From Methanococcoides sp. AM1 (GTDB lineage: Archaea > Halobacteriota > Methanosarcinia > Methanosarcinales > Methanosarcinaceae): DNA of 64,000 nt. The position numbers and the translations under genes are program-made. This document shows positions 45,388 to 54,319 of the stretch, one piece after another. The notes beneath the pieces are model-generated. The model ran no database searches, was not told the origin of the DNA, and saw only the letters and a list, made by a program, of their open reading frames with translations. Position 1 is the stretch's first letter, and each line of letters opens with the position of its first letter. Where the stretch lies: positions 310,001-374,000 of the forward strand of contig NZ_CAAGSW010000003.1 of assembly GCF_900774055.1 (NCBI RefSeq), given 5' to 3'.

Positions 45388-45389
45388 AC

Positions 45390-46817
45390 ATGGCAGAAAA
45401 GATCATTGGAAGACCAGCCGGAATTTATGAAGAGTTCCCACGCAAAGGCGGAGCGGCACCAACTGCAACCCACTATTGTCCGGGATGCGGACACGGTATT
45501 TTGCACAAACTGATCGGGGAAGCTATGGAAGAGCTTGATATCCAGGACAGAAGCGTCATGATCAGCCCTGTGGGTTGTGCAGTTTTTGCTTACTACTACT
45601 TTGATTGCGGAAACCTTCAGGTCGCACATGGACGTGCACCTGCTGTAGGTACCGGTATGTCAAGGGCACAGGACAACTCTGTTGTGATATCCTACCAGGG
45701 TGACGGTGACCTCGCATCTATCGGTCTTAATGAGACAATCCAGGCAGCAAACCGTGGTGAAAAGATGGCCGTGTTCTTTGTGAACAACACTGTCTATGGT
45801 ATGACCGGTGGCCAGATGGCACCAACAACGCTGATCGGTGAGAAGACCGTCACATGTCCTGATGGCAGGGACCCTCGCTTTGCAGGATACCCAATGCACA
45901 TGTGCGAGTTGCTGGATAATCTCAAGGCTCCTGTCTTCATCGAGCGTGTTTCAATATCAGATATTTCACATATCAGGAAAGCAAAGAAAGCAGTCAGGAG
46001 AGCTCTTGAAGTACAGAAGGAAGGCAAAGGCTATGCATTCGTTGAAGTGCTTTCCACATGTCCGACCAACCTCCGGCAAAATGCTGAACAAAGCACTGAT
46101 TTCGTGAACGACCTGATGGAGAAGGAATTCCCTCTGAAGAACTTCAGGGACAATTTCGATGAAACAGAACCTCTATGGCGTTCAGATAGTGATTTCTCCA
46201 AGAAGGGGATCGATGATCTCTACAGCCTTGACAGCAGTGCATCCCCTGATGCTGTACCGGACCCTGAGTTTGGCCAGGCACTTGTTAAGATCGCCGGATT
46301 TGGTGGCCAGGGTGTCTTAAGCATGGGACTTACACTTGCTCGTGCAGGATGCCGTGACCAGCGCTATTCTTCCTGGTATCCTTCATACGGACCGGAACAG
46401 CGTGGTGGAACTTCCAACTGTTCAGTCGTTATCTCAGGAGAATCCATTGGTTCACCTGTCGTTTATGAGTCAAACGTGCTTGTAGCTCTTAACCAGCCAT
46501 CCCTTGAGAAATTCGCAGGCGATGTGAAGAAAGGAGGTCTTATACTTTATGATGACACAATTGGTGATTTCGATGCTCCTGAAGGAGTAAGGGCAATTGC
46601 AGTACCTTCCATGCAGATCGCAAAAGATGCCGGATCAGTAAAAGCTGCAAATACAGTTATGCTCGGTGTGCTCATGGCACAGGGAGACACACGTCTTCCG
46701 GAAAAGGTGTTCAGGGAAGCAATAGAGGATACTTTTGCAAGCAAACCAAAGCTCATTCCTATGAATCTGGATATTCTTGAAGCCGGTGCAAAGTGGTCAA
46801 TGGAAAACTTTAAATAA
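45390..46817 (+). CDS. 2-oxoacid:ferredoxin oxidoreductase, fused beta and gamma subunits
   Basis: A 475-aa fusion. ATG at 45390 has GGGAGG 7 nt upstream; an ATG at 45384 is too near the site. Residues 1-275 are the beta subunit with CPGCGHG (cluster ligands) and [14 protein letters not shown] (thiamine diphosphate/Mg site). Residues about 292-475 are the gamma subunit: [22 protein letters not shown], then [22 protein letters not shown]. Beta-gamma fusions of this type are usual in Methanosarcina-type VOR enzymes. The start overlaps the alpha stop region. Followed by a GC-rich terminator. Confidence 0.92.
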   Translation: MAEKIIGRPAGIYEEFPRKGGAAPTATHYCPGCGHGILHKLIGEAMEELDIQDRSVMISPVGCAVFAYYYFDCGNLQVAHGRAPAVGTGMSRAQDNSVVISYQGDGDLASIGLNETIQAANRGEKMAVFFVNNTVYGMTGGQMAPTTLIGEKTVTCPDGRDPRFAGYPMHMCELLDNLKAPVFIERVSISDISHIRKAKKAVRRALEVQKEGKGYAFVEVLSTCPTNLRQNAEQSTDFVNDLMEKEFPLKNFRDNFDETEPLWRSDSDFSKKGIDDLYSLDSSASPDAVPDPEFGQALVKIAGFGGQGVLSMGLTLARAGCRDQRYSSWYPSYGPEQRGGTSNCSVVISGESIGSPVVYESNVLVALNQPSLEKFAGDVKKGGLILYDDTIGDFDAPEGVRAIAVPSMQIAKDAGSVKAANTVMLGVLMAQGDTRLPEKVFREAIEDTFASKPKLIPMNLDILEAGAKWSMENFK

Positions 46818-46851
46818 GTTGCCGGCCAATTGCCGGCTAGCTTTATTTTTT
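46817..46851 (+). terminator. Terminator of the oxidoreductase operon
   Basis: GCCGGC-CAATT-GCCGGC with flanking AGTT/AGCT pairs, followed by TTTATTTTTTG. It begins at the stop of the beta/gamma gene. Confidence 0.75.
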
Positions 46852-46858
46852 GACGACC

Positions 46859-47035
46859 ATGATGAGAATAGTTCACTTTGCAATCGCTTTCATCGTATTC
46901 TCTATAGTAGCCATTGCTGTAACTGACCTGCTTCAGGAAATGATCTTTTTCTCTGTATTCGTAGGACTTCCTGCCGGCACAATTGCAGGAGTTGTAACTT
47001 TCATTTACCTCAGGGTTAAAAACAAAGGAGAATGA
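46859..47035 (+). CDS. Small two-helix membrane protein
   Basis: A 58-aa protein with two hydrophobic segments separated by LLQEM (VHFAIAFIVFSIVAIAVTDL and FFSVFVGLPAGTIAGVVTFIYL) and a basic end RVKNKGE. ATG at 46859; no ribosome site, so a short-leader mRNA or reading from a TTG is possible. Its stop is directly followed by the ATG of the GNAT gene, so the two are coupled. No family known; similar small archaeal membrane proteins are common. Confidence 0.6.
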   Translation: MMRIVHFAIAFIVFSIVAIAVTDLLQEMIFFSVFVGLPAGTIAGVVTFIYLRVKNKGE

Positions 47036-47458
47036 ATGCAGATCAGATGGACGAAAGGCATGGAATGCTTTGATGATGCTTTCAGTGTCCGTAAGGCTGT
47101 TTTTATTGATGAGCAATCGATTCCGGAAGAGATCGAGATCGACGAGGTGGATGGCTATGCCACGCATCTTGTTCTTTTTTTAAAAGGGAAACCTGTAGCT
47201 ACCGGCAGGTTATACGGAAAAGATAAAAGATCATACATTGGCAGGATCTGTGTTCTGGACACTCATCGTGGGACCGGGGTTGGTCGTGTTCTTATGGATT
47301 TCCTTCTGCAAAAGGCAGCTGAGTATGGAAATAACGATATTTACCTCAGTTCACAGATGTATGCAAGAGGATTCTACCAGTCCTTCGGTTTCGAAGAGTT
47401 TGGTGAAACTTTTGATGATGGCGGAATCGAGCATGTATGGATGCTAAAGAAAAGGTAA
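47036..47458 (+). CDS. GNAT-family N-acetyltransferase
   Basis: A 140-aa GNAT protein of the ElaA/YjcF-like group: CFDDAFSVRKAVFIDEQSIPEEIEIDEVD at the start, ATGRLYG, and the acetyl-CoA loop IGRICVLDTHRGTGVGRVLMDFLL, then SSQMYARGFYQSFGFEEFGETFDDGGIEHVWM. It transfers an acetyl group from acetyl-CoA to an unknown acceptor. GGAG precedes the start. Coupled to the small membrane protein gene. Confidence 0.9.
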   Translation: MQIRWTKGMECFDDAFSVRKAVFIDEQSIPEEIEIDEVDGYATHLVLFLKGKPVATGRLYGKDKRSYIGRICVLDTHRGTGVGRVLMDFLLQKAAEYGNNDIYLSSQMYARGFYQSFGFEEFGETFDDGGIEHVWMLKKR

Positions 47459-47677
47459 AAAATAAATTATTATAAATTAAATTTTGATCTAAAGTATAAA
47501 TTGAAGTTTAGACTTAAATTCAAATTTATATATTTCGATTTTTAAAAAAATATAACACAATTGTTTATAAGGGGTATGAACCAGGATAGAGGACCAGTAA
47601 ATATGGTTTGCAGCCAATGATTTTAGCTCTGCTTACCCCTCTCATTTATTAACTAGAACAAAACATACCTTATACCA

Positions 47678-49300
47678 ATGTTCAAGAAGACACGACGATA
47701 CTTATCCATTACAAAGGTCTTTTTCAAGTACAACTTGTTCAGCCTCCTATACAAAGATATACAGCAGAACTATGTTTCCAACAGAAAGGGAACCTGCTAT
47801 ATCGATGTTGAGATGCAAAAGAATGCAAGAAAGCTCAGGCTTGCATTTGAAGATCTTGGAGTAACGTTCATCAAATTGGGCCAGATCATGAGCAAGCGTC
47901 CTGATCTCCTTCCCCTGGATTATACCAGAGAGCTTTCACAGCTTCAGAACAAGGTCCATCCTCTTGAACTTGAAGAGATGGCCGAGTCCCTTGAGGGATT
48001 CCGTGCCAGTTGTTCCATTGCAGAAGCAGACGCTTCAACGGTCGTTTCTGAATTCCTTTCGAATTTTGATGAATTCAAGAGAAAACCTATTGCAAGTGCA
48101 TCCATAGCACAGGTCTATGAAGCAAGGATCGATGGCAAAAAAGTAGCTGTCAAGATCGCAAAACCTGGCCTTATAGATCAGATCAATGTTGATCTTGCTA
48201 TCATCAATGACCTCAAACCACTGATGAAGAAAGTGGGTGGTTTTGGAGACAATATCGATATTGATGATTTTCTCGATGAATTCCAGGATATGCTGAACAA
48301 AGAAGTAGACCTTTTGAACGAGGCTCGCAATATCAAGAGATTCGAAGAGCTATTTGAAGGCTCCCATGATGTACATATACCCGCAGTACACGATGAGTAT
48401 TGTACCGAAAGCATTCTTGTAATGGACTATATGGAAGGTATTCTTGTAAAAGACCTTGCTGAAACAGACCAAAAGATAAGATCAAAATATGCACACATCA
48501 TCAGTTCCAGTTATCTGAACCAGGTATATCTGTATGGTTTCTACCATGCAGACCCACACTCCGGAAACATTCTTCTTCGTGATGACGGGATCGCTTTCAT
48601 CGATTTCGGGGCTGTTGGACTAATTGATTCCGAGCTTCGCAGGAACATGCTGAACCTTTTCTATGGGATCTACAAGAAGAACGTTGACATTGCTTTTGAT
48701 GCTTTCCTGAAGATCGCTGACATCAATAAAGAAGAGATCAATGTACATAAGTTCAAGGTAGACCTTGATACGCTCATATCGATACAGAACTTTGCTTTAG
48801 GGGAACGGCAGAACGATAGTTATGCGAATCTTGCACTAAAATATAATCTATCCCTTCCAAGTGATTTCTCCACACTTGAACGTTCTCTTGTGATCGTGGA
48901 AGGTGTTTGCCTGGAACTAGATCCCAGGTTCAATATCATCGAAGATGCAAAAAGACTGATCTTCATGGTAATGATGAAAAGATATTCACCATTCAAGGTA
49001 GGTGAATACTTCCTGCTTGAAGGCGACAGGTATCTGGAGATATTCAAGAACCTGCCACAGGGTGTGAATGATGTTATTGAGACGATAAGAGGATATCGTA
49101 TAGAGAAGCTTGAAGAAAAGACCCGTGAGATCAAACATGACAGGATGGTCGATGCTCTTGCAAAGTATGTATTCCTGTCCATCATTCTCGTATCTTCAGC
49201 TTATATGGCAGCACAACCCGAAAGCAATCTCTCGACACTTGGAGTAGCCGGATTCGTTGTAGCTATCTTTATGTTCGGGGTCTTGTTCCTTAAACACTGA
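47678..49300 (+). CDS. ABC1/UbiB family atypical kinase
   Basis: A 540-aa UbiB/ABC1 protein. The KxGQ motif (FIKLGQIMSKRPDLLP, Lys66-Gln69), ASIAQVYEA (the Ala-rich nucleotide loop), VAVKIAKPG (Lys), YLNQVYLYGFYHADPHSGNILL (catalytic Asp region) and FIDFGAVG (metal Asp) are intact. Two C-terminal membrane helices (about 497-538) anchor it. Family members have unusual ATPase activity and support lipid-quinone synthesis; Methanosarcina makes methanophenazine, so a role in isoprenoid-lipid handling is likely. Preceded by 219 bp AT-rich spacer; the upstream TATAACACAATTG is weak. Confidence 0.9.
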   Translation: MFKKTRRYLSITKVFFKYNLFSLLYKDIQQNYVSNRKGTCYIDVEMQKNARKLRLAFEDLGVTFIKLGQIMSKRPDLLPLDYTRELSQLQNKVHPLELEEMAESLEGFRASCSIAEADASTVVSEFLSNFDEFKRKPIASASIAQVYEARIDGKKVAVKIAKPGLIDQINVDLAIINDLKPLMKKVGGFGDNIDIDDFLDEFQDMLNKEVDLLNEARNIKRFEELFEGSHDVHIPAVHDEYCTESILVMDYMEGILVKDLAETDQKIRSKYAHIISSSYLNQVYLYGFYHADPHSGNILLRDDGIAFIDFGAVGLIDSELRRNMLNLFYGIYKKNVDIAFDAFLKIADINKEEINVHKFKVDLDTLISIQNFALGERQNDSYANLALKYNLSLPSDFSTLERSLVIVEGVCLELDPRFNIIEDAKRLIFMVMMKRYSPFKVGEYFLLEGDRYLEIFKNLPQGVNDVIETIRGYRIEKLEEKTREIKHDRMVDALAKYVFLSIILVSSAYMAAQPESNLSTLGVAGFVVAIFMFGVLFLKH

Positions 49301-49356
49301 TAATAGAATTCAATGATCAGGATCTGCAATGCATATATTGATCAGGGGGTAATAAT

Positions 49357-50706
49357 TTGGGCGGGGAGTACTACAAGAAAGAAATTGAGACCATGAACAG
49401 GGGCGATCTTGATTCCCTGGTAGAAGAAAAATTACGCTATACAATAGATTATGCTGTAAAGCATTCTTCTTTCTACAGGAAATGGTTTGACAAACATGAT
49501 ATTTCTCCTTCAGGCATTCGGGATCATGAGGATCTGCTGGAACTGCCACTCATCTCCGGTGAACTGATACGAAATAACCAGCCACCAAAGACAGATGATT
49601 TTCGTTTTATGAGTGCGAACTGGGATGAGATATACACGATCCATGAGACCAGTGGCACAAGCGGAACTCCTAAAGCATTTTTCCTCACATGGGATGACTG
49701 GGTACGTTTTGCTGAGAAATACAGCCGCAGTTTTCTATCCCAGGGTTTTGGTAAGGGTGACAGGATGATAATGTGTGCATCCTATGGGATGAATGTCGGT
49801 GCCAACACCATGACACTTTCTGCTCGTGATATTGGTATGGCGGTCATACCGGAAGGAAAATGCACATTTCCAACCCGCGTCCTGGAAAGCTACCAGCCTA
49901 CAGGAATAGTTGCAAGCGTCTTCAAGCTTTTAAGGCTTGCACGCAGGCTCAATACGGAAGGGATCGATCCTAAGGAGACCAGCATCGAAAAACTGATCGT
50001 AGGAGGAGAGAGCTTTGCCGAGGAGAGCAGGACTTACCTGGAAGAATTATGGGGCTGTCCTATCTACAACACCTATGGAAGTACCGAAGGAACGATGTGC
50101 GGGGAATGCACAGAACAGAACGGCCTTCATGTTCCGGAAGATCTTGTCCATCTGGACATATATGATCCATACCGGAAGGAATTCCTTGAAGATGGCGAAT
50201 GTGGAAGGATAGTGCTTACAACGCTTCTGAGTCCTGGTGAAAAGTGCGGTAGCCTTTTGATCAATTATGATACTGAAGACACAACAGTAGTCCAGTCAAG
50301 AGAAAAATGTGCATGTGGCAGGACCCACATGAAGATCGCCACTCCTGAACGTGAGGCTGAAACAAATTGGATCTCAGGTTCACCTTTCAATCGTGTGGAT
50401 GTAGAACGGGGTGTCTTCCAGAGGGAGAATATGGATTACCTGACAGGTGAGTACGAAGCTTTCCTATATGAGGATGAAGACGGAACCTCTATTCTTAAGG
50501 TCAGTATGGAATGCATCGATGAAGTTAATTGTGACAAATCTGTCATCGAAGAGAACTTCCTTAAAGGATTTCTCAATACCATTACTGGTACTAAGGCTCT
50601 CTATGATAATGGAGAACTTGATGTTGATATAAAATTAACCGGCACAGGTGATCTGGAATTCTATAAATTAAAAGGAAGAGCAAAAAGGGTAATCGATCGA
50701 AGATGA
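49357..50706 (+). CDS. PaaK-like adenylate-forming enzyme (coenzyme F390 synthetase family)
   Basis: A 449-aa ANL enzyme of the phenylacetate-CoA ligase/F390 synthetase group. It starts with TTG, 6 nt after GGGGG. Seen: YAVKHSSFYRKWFDKHDISPSGIRDHEDLLELPLIS (family N-terminus), HETSGTSGTPKAFFLTW (P-loop), VGGESF, YNTYGSTEG (A5) and CACGRTHMKI with a zinc-like cysteine pair. Methanogens carry several such enzymes; some adenylylate coenzyme F420 to F390 on oxygen exposure, others activate aromatic acids. Which applies is unclear. No neighbour suggests a pathway. Confidence 0.8.
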   Translation: MGGEYYKKEIETMNRGDLDSLVEEKLRYTIDYAVKHSSFYRKWFDKHDISPSGIRDHEDLLELPLISGELIRNNQPPKTDDFRFMSANWDEIYTIHETSGTSGTPKAFFLTWDDWVRFAEKYSRSFLSQGFGKGDRMIMCASYGMNVGANTMTLSARDIGMAVIPEGKCTFPTRVLESYQPTGIVASVFKLLRLARRLNTEGIDPKETSIEKLIVGGESFAEESRTYLEELWGCPIYNTYGSTEGTMCGECTEQNGLHVPEDLVHLDIYDPYRKEFLEDGECGRIVLTTLLSPGEKCGSLLINYDTEDTTVVQSREKCACGRTHMKIATPEREAETNWISGSPFNRVDVERGVFQRENMDYLTGEYEAFLYEDEDGTSILKVSMECIDEVNCDKSVIEENFLKGFLNTITGTKALYDNGELDVDIKLTGTGDLEFYKLKGRAKRVIDRR

Positions 50707-50882
50707 GTTGATCCCTTTTAGCTTGCACACATCTTCTCAAAGAATGATGAGATTTTCTTTTATATCCCTATTATACCGGCGACATTCAGTACTTTAAGTA
50801 TGCTGCAGTTGCTAAATAAAGAATATGAAATCGATAAAAAAGCTTCATATAAGGTAGCTATGAAAAAAGGTTGTTATGATAA

Positions 50883-50987
50883 ATGAGGCAGGAGCGTTGC
50901 CTATGAGGTGACCTTATTAGGGGCCGGTTGTCAAGATCAAAATTTAATATTGATTGACAAAATGTCCTCACGCACCTGCTCTCATTC
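50883..50987 (+). ncRNA. Candidate structured non-coding RNA (about 105 nt)
   Basis: The ends form a long stem: 50883-50897 (AATGAG-GCAGG-A-GCG) pairs with 50972-50987 (CGC-A-CCTGC-T-CTCATT), 14 pairs with one bulge and one mismatch. Inside, TGAGG pairs with CCTCA, a CCT-TATT-AGG hairpin is possible, and TTGTCAAGATCAA/TTGATTGACAA (50929-50941 with 50951-50961) makes a second long helix. GC-richer than its AT-rich surroundings, in a 544-bp gap between convergent genes. A TATA-like CATATAAGG (about 50851-50859) lies 25-30 bp before its 5' end, favouring the plus strand; the other strand is possible. No known riboswitch consensus recognised. Confidence 0.45.
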
Positions 50988-51250
50988 ACCAATTGATTTT
51001 ACTCTTAATGTTCTTTACGGTCATAATCTACAGCAATTTAAAAATATTCGGAGGAATCTAAATCGTAACTTGAGATGTTAAAATAAACATCTGTAAACCT
51101 AATTAACGAAAAATAAATAACTGATACTGAAATCAAAAAAGTTAATGGTAAATTCAGCTTATGATCGGAAATTTCATTCAAATTAATAAATGAACAAGCA
51201 AGAACATAAACTTACCATTAACTAAAAACTCCTTCAATTAATCCTTATAC

Positions 51251-51655
51251 TCAAAGGAGCTTCTTTCCGGCATTGTCCCCGGAAACACATTCGAAGACTT
51301 CGGTGATCTTCATGACCATAAGAGCTTTTGCAGGGAACTTGTCACCCATTGCCTTTGCACCCGCATAGGCTTTATCATAGTCATCGCCACTTGTCTTGAC
51401 CTCAACATCTCCCTTGATCTGGAAGCAGGCGCCGACCTCGGGGCCCCAGACAAAGATGGATGCCACAGGATTCTCATCCAGGTTCTCCCGGGTCTTCAGG
51501 AAATAGTTGTCCGTGACCCAGATCGTTTCATCATCAACTAACTTGCACATGCCTATAGGGATGACATTTGGCATTCCTGCCTTTGATGCTGTTGCAAATG
51601 GGAAAATTCTTACCTTTGAAAATGCTTCCTTCATATCTTCTGTGAGTTTGACCAT
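51251..51655 (-). CDS. Pyridoxamine 5'-phosphate oxidase-like flavoprotein
   Basis: A 134-aa single split-barrel FMN-binding protein: VRIFPFATASKAGMPNVIPIGMCKLVDDETIWVTDNYFLKT, then PVASIFVWGPEVGACFQIKGDVEV and a KITEVFECVSGDNAGKKLL end. Small members bind FMN or F420 and reduce diverse substrates; the exact reaction is unknown. GGTGA 5 nt before the ATG. Terminator or ncRNA region behind. Confidence 0.88.
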   Translation of the reverse strand: MVKLTEDMKEAFSKVRIFPFATASKAGMPNVIPIGMCKLVDDETIWVTDNYFLKTRENLDENPVASIFVWGPEVGACFQIKGDVEVKTSGDDYDKAYAGAKAMGDKFPAKALMVMKITEVFECVSGDNAGKKLL

Positions 51656-51898
51656 CTAAATCACCATTTCTAATAAAATAATCATGATCTCTTATAAGAC
51701 CTAAAGAGAAAACACGCTATACCTTAATAAGAATTTCTTATTTGTTTCATATTGCCACTATCAGAACATCTTTTCGTGAGATCTGATGGGCATTTCCTGA
51801 ACCTGTGGACTAAAACAGTTATCTACTCAAAACAACATTATCATTACTGAGTGATATACTGAAATTTGAATTTTATTCTTATTATAAAAGGTGCAAGA

Positions 51899-52657
51899 AT
51901 GGGATCCGATGTATTCTTAGAGATCTTTGACAGGCTTCCAAGACAGGGACCGGGTAAAAATGAATGCACGAAAAAAGCATTCAAAATGCTATCAGAACTG
52001 CCCGAAAGACCGCATATACTTGACATCGGTTGTGGTTCCGGGATGCAGACCCTTTTGCTTGCAGAACTTTCAGGAGGACAGGTAGATGCTCTTGATCTGT
52101 ACAGGATATTCCTTGATGACCTTAACGAGAGAGCAGTAAAGAAAGGCATTTCAGATAGAATCAGAACATGTATTGGTTCTATGACAGACCTTCCTTATGA
52201 AAAGGAAAGTTTTGACCTGATCTGGGCCGAAGGCTCGATATACATCATGGGCTTTAAAGAAGGTCTTTCATACTGGAAGCAGTTCCTGAAAAAAGGTGGA
52301 CATATCTGTGTGAGCGAGATAAACTGGCTTACAGATCACCCTTCTGAGAAAGCACTTTCCTATTGGAACAGTTATCCTGAAGTTGCAATGAAGACCGTTG
52401 AAGAGAACAAAGGTACGATCTCTGAGCTTGGTCTTGACTGCATTGATACTTTTGTGCTTCCTGAATCTGCTTGGTGGGACGATTATTATGACCCTCTTGA
52501 AAAGCGCCTTGGAGAAATGAAAAAGACGTATCCGGAGAATGCTGATTTTGCTGGCTATTCTGAAGAGATATATGATGAAATGGAAGTCTATAAAGAATGC
52601 TCAGCTGATTATGGATACGTGTTCTACATAATGAAAAAAAGAATGAAAACTGAATGA
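51899..52657 (+). CDS. SAM-dependent methyltransferase (class I)
   Basis: A 252-aa methyltransferase. ATG at 51899 (MGSDVFLEIF) follows AAGGTG by 5 nt; the longer frame is rejected. SAM-binding motif ILDIGCGSGMQTLLLAE, DALDLYRIFL (motif II), SFDLIWAEGSIYIMGF (motif IV) and FLKKGGHICVSEINWL. The C-terminal cap (DDYYDPLEKRLGEMKKTYPENADFAGYSEEIYDEM) resembles small-molecule methyltransferases. No pathway partner nearby. Confidence 0.85.
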   Translation: MGSDVFLEIFDRLPRQGPGKNECTKKAFKMLSELPERPHILDIGCGSGMQTLLLAELSGGQVDALDLYRIFLDDLNERAVKKGISDRIRTCIGSMTDLPYEKESFDLIWAEGSIYIMGFKEGLSYWKQFLKKGGHICVSEINWLTDHPSEKALSYWNSYPEVAMKTVEENKGTISELGLDCIDTFVLPESAWWDDYYDPLEKRLGEMKKTYPENADFAGYSEEIYDEMEVYKECSADYGYVFYIMKKRMKTE

Positions 52658-52727
52658 GCTGAAAAAGAGCAATGGATCAATGAAATTGCTACTGTTACAG
52701 TTTAGCTCTAATTGTCCTCTTTATAGT

Positions 52728-53321
52728 TCAGAATAGTTTATCAAGGAAATACTGGTGAATTCTCATATCCTCGGTAAGCTCTGGATGGAATGCCAGTGCC
52801 AGGACATTATCCTGCTCAGCAGCAACGATCTTGCCATCAATTGATGCAAGGACGTTCACATTCTCCCCTGCCTCAAGGATCGCTGGCGCCCTGATAAAGA
52901 TCGCATTGTATGGTGAATCAAGTACGGATACATCAAGATCGATCTCGAAAGATTCGAACTGCCTTCCAAAGGAATTCCTGTTGACCTTTATATCCATCAG
53001 TCCAAGCAGGTATTGATGCGTCTTCTCGACCTGTGAATCTCCGGACTTTGCAAGAAGGATCAGACCTGCACAGGTACCAAGTATTGGGATACCTTTCTCT
53101 TTCGCCTGTTTGATCTCCTCGTCAATGCCTTCCCTGAGGATCAGGCGACCAAGAGTTGTGCTTTCTCCTCCCGGGAACACAAGACCGTCACAGGTAGGAA
53201 CTATGCCTTTATGCTTGATTGTGACCACTTCTGCAGTTTCCCCGCGTTCAGCGAGTGCTCTCTCAACAGATTCAACATGTTCGGCAACATCGCCCTGAAT
53301 AGCAATAACACCTATACGCAT
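52728..53321 (-). CDS. pdxT: Pyridoxal 5'-phosphate synthase glutaminase subunit
   Basis: A 197-aa class I glutaminase: RIGVIAIQGDVAEHVESVERA, FPGGESTTLGRL (oxyanion strand), LGTCAGLILLAKS (nucleophile Cys) and ALAFHPELTEDMRIH (His-Glu). It gives ammonia to PdxS to form PLP. Two ATGs are present; the second (53321, MRIGV) has GGTG at normal spacing. It follows pdxS on the same strand with 36 bp between, so the two form one operon. Confidence 0.95.
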   Translation of the reverse strand: MRIGVIAIQGDVAEHVESVERALAERGETAEVVTIKHKGIVPTCDGLVFPGGESTTLGRLILREGIDEEIKQAKEKGIPILGTCAGLILLAKSGDSQVEKTHQYLLGLMDIKVNRNSFGRQFESFEIDLDVSVLDSPYNAIFIRAPAILEAGENVNVLASIDGKIVAAEQDNVLALAFHPELTEDMRIHQYFLDKLF

Positions 53322-53357
53322 CATAAACACCGTAAAAAAAGAAAGAAAAGAAAAAGG

Positions 53358-54254
53358 TTACCAGCCGCGTGTCTGGAGAACCTGGTCATCCGGAATGGAA
53401 TCAACACTGATTCCTTTCATGCCTGCGCCGATACCTTTTGAGATCTCTGCGAGCACTTCAGGATTATCATAGTTGTTGACAGCCTCAACGATAGCTTTTG
53501 CCATCAATGCAGGGTTCTCTGCCTTGAAGATACCTGATCCGACGAAAACACCGTCAGAGCCAAGTCTCATCATGAGAGCTGCATCAGCAGGAGTTGCGAC
53601 ACCACCGGCTGCAAAGTTCACAACAGGAAGACGCTGCATTTCTGCGGTCTCCATTACAAGCTCAATAGGTGCTTCGATGTCTCTTGCAGCCATAATAAGC
53701 TCTTCCTTTGTCATGCCCTTGAGGGTCCTGATCTCTCCCTGGATCTGCTTCATGTGGCGTACAGCTTCCCTGACATCACCGGTACCAGCTTCACCCTTTG
53801 TACGGATCATAGCTGCACCTTCGTTGATCCTTCTGAGTGCTTCACCGAGGTTACGTGCACCACATACGAAAGGAACAGTGAACTGTGTCTTATCGATATG
53901 GAAGCTTTCATCAGCAGGTGTGAGTACTTCTGACTCGTCGATCATATCAGAGCCAAGTGCCTGTAGGATCTCAGCTTCAACGAAGTGTCCGATCCTTGCT
54001 TTTGCCATTACCGGAATTGTTACGGATTCAATGATATCAGCAGTGACCTGTGGGTCAGCCATCCTTGCAACGCCGCCTTCCTTCCTGATGTCGGAAGGTA
54101 CAGCGTGGAGTGCCATAACTGCAACAGCTCCTGCTTCTTCAGCGATCCTTGCTTCTTCAGGAGTTGTAACGTCCATAATAACGCCGCCTTTCTGCATCTT
54201 TGCAAAACCGCGCTTGATAAGTTCGGTACCATGTCGTAATTTTTCAAGTTCCAT
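53358..54254 (-). CDS. pdxS: Pyridoxal 5'-phosphate synthase subunit PdxS
   Basis: A 298-aa PdxS; ATG at 54254 (MELEKLRHG) follows AAGGATG, and gives the family's usual length. Seen: [114 protein letters not shown] and [31 protein letters not shown]. It makes PLP from ribose 5-phosphate, glyceraldehyde 3-phosphate and ammonia. First gene of pdxST. A ribose 5-phosphate isomerase gene lies about 8 kb away. Confidence 0.97.
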   Translation of the reverse strand: MELEKLRHGTELIKRGFAKMQKGGVIMDVTTPEEARIAEEAGAVAVMALHAVPSDIRKEGGVARMADPQVTADIIESVTIPVMAKARIGHFVEAEILQALGSDMIDESEVLTPADESFHIDKTQFTVPFVCGARNLGEALRRINEGAAMIRTKGEAGTGDVREAVRHMKQIQGEIRTLKGMTKEELIMAARDIEAPIELVMETAEMQRLPVVNFAAGGVATPADAALMMRLGSDGVFVGSGIFKAENPALMAKAIVEAVNNYDNPEVLAEISKGIGAGMKGISVDSIPDDQVLQTRGW

Positions 54255-54319
54255 AAGATCATCCTTCTGTCGATTTATTGTACTAAATATAGTCAATGCT
54301 TAAAAGTGTTTAGTTCGTG

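Noticed and set aside
53473-54303. 276-aa plus-strand frame opposite pdxS
   Set aside because: An antisense shadow of a full-length, conserved pdxS; no ribosome site and no plausible domain.
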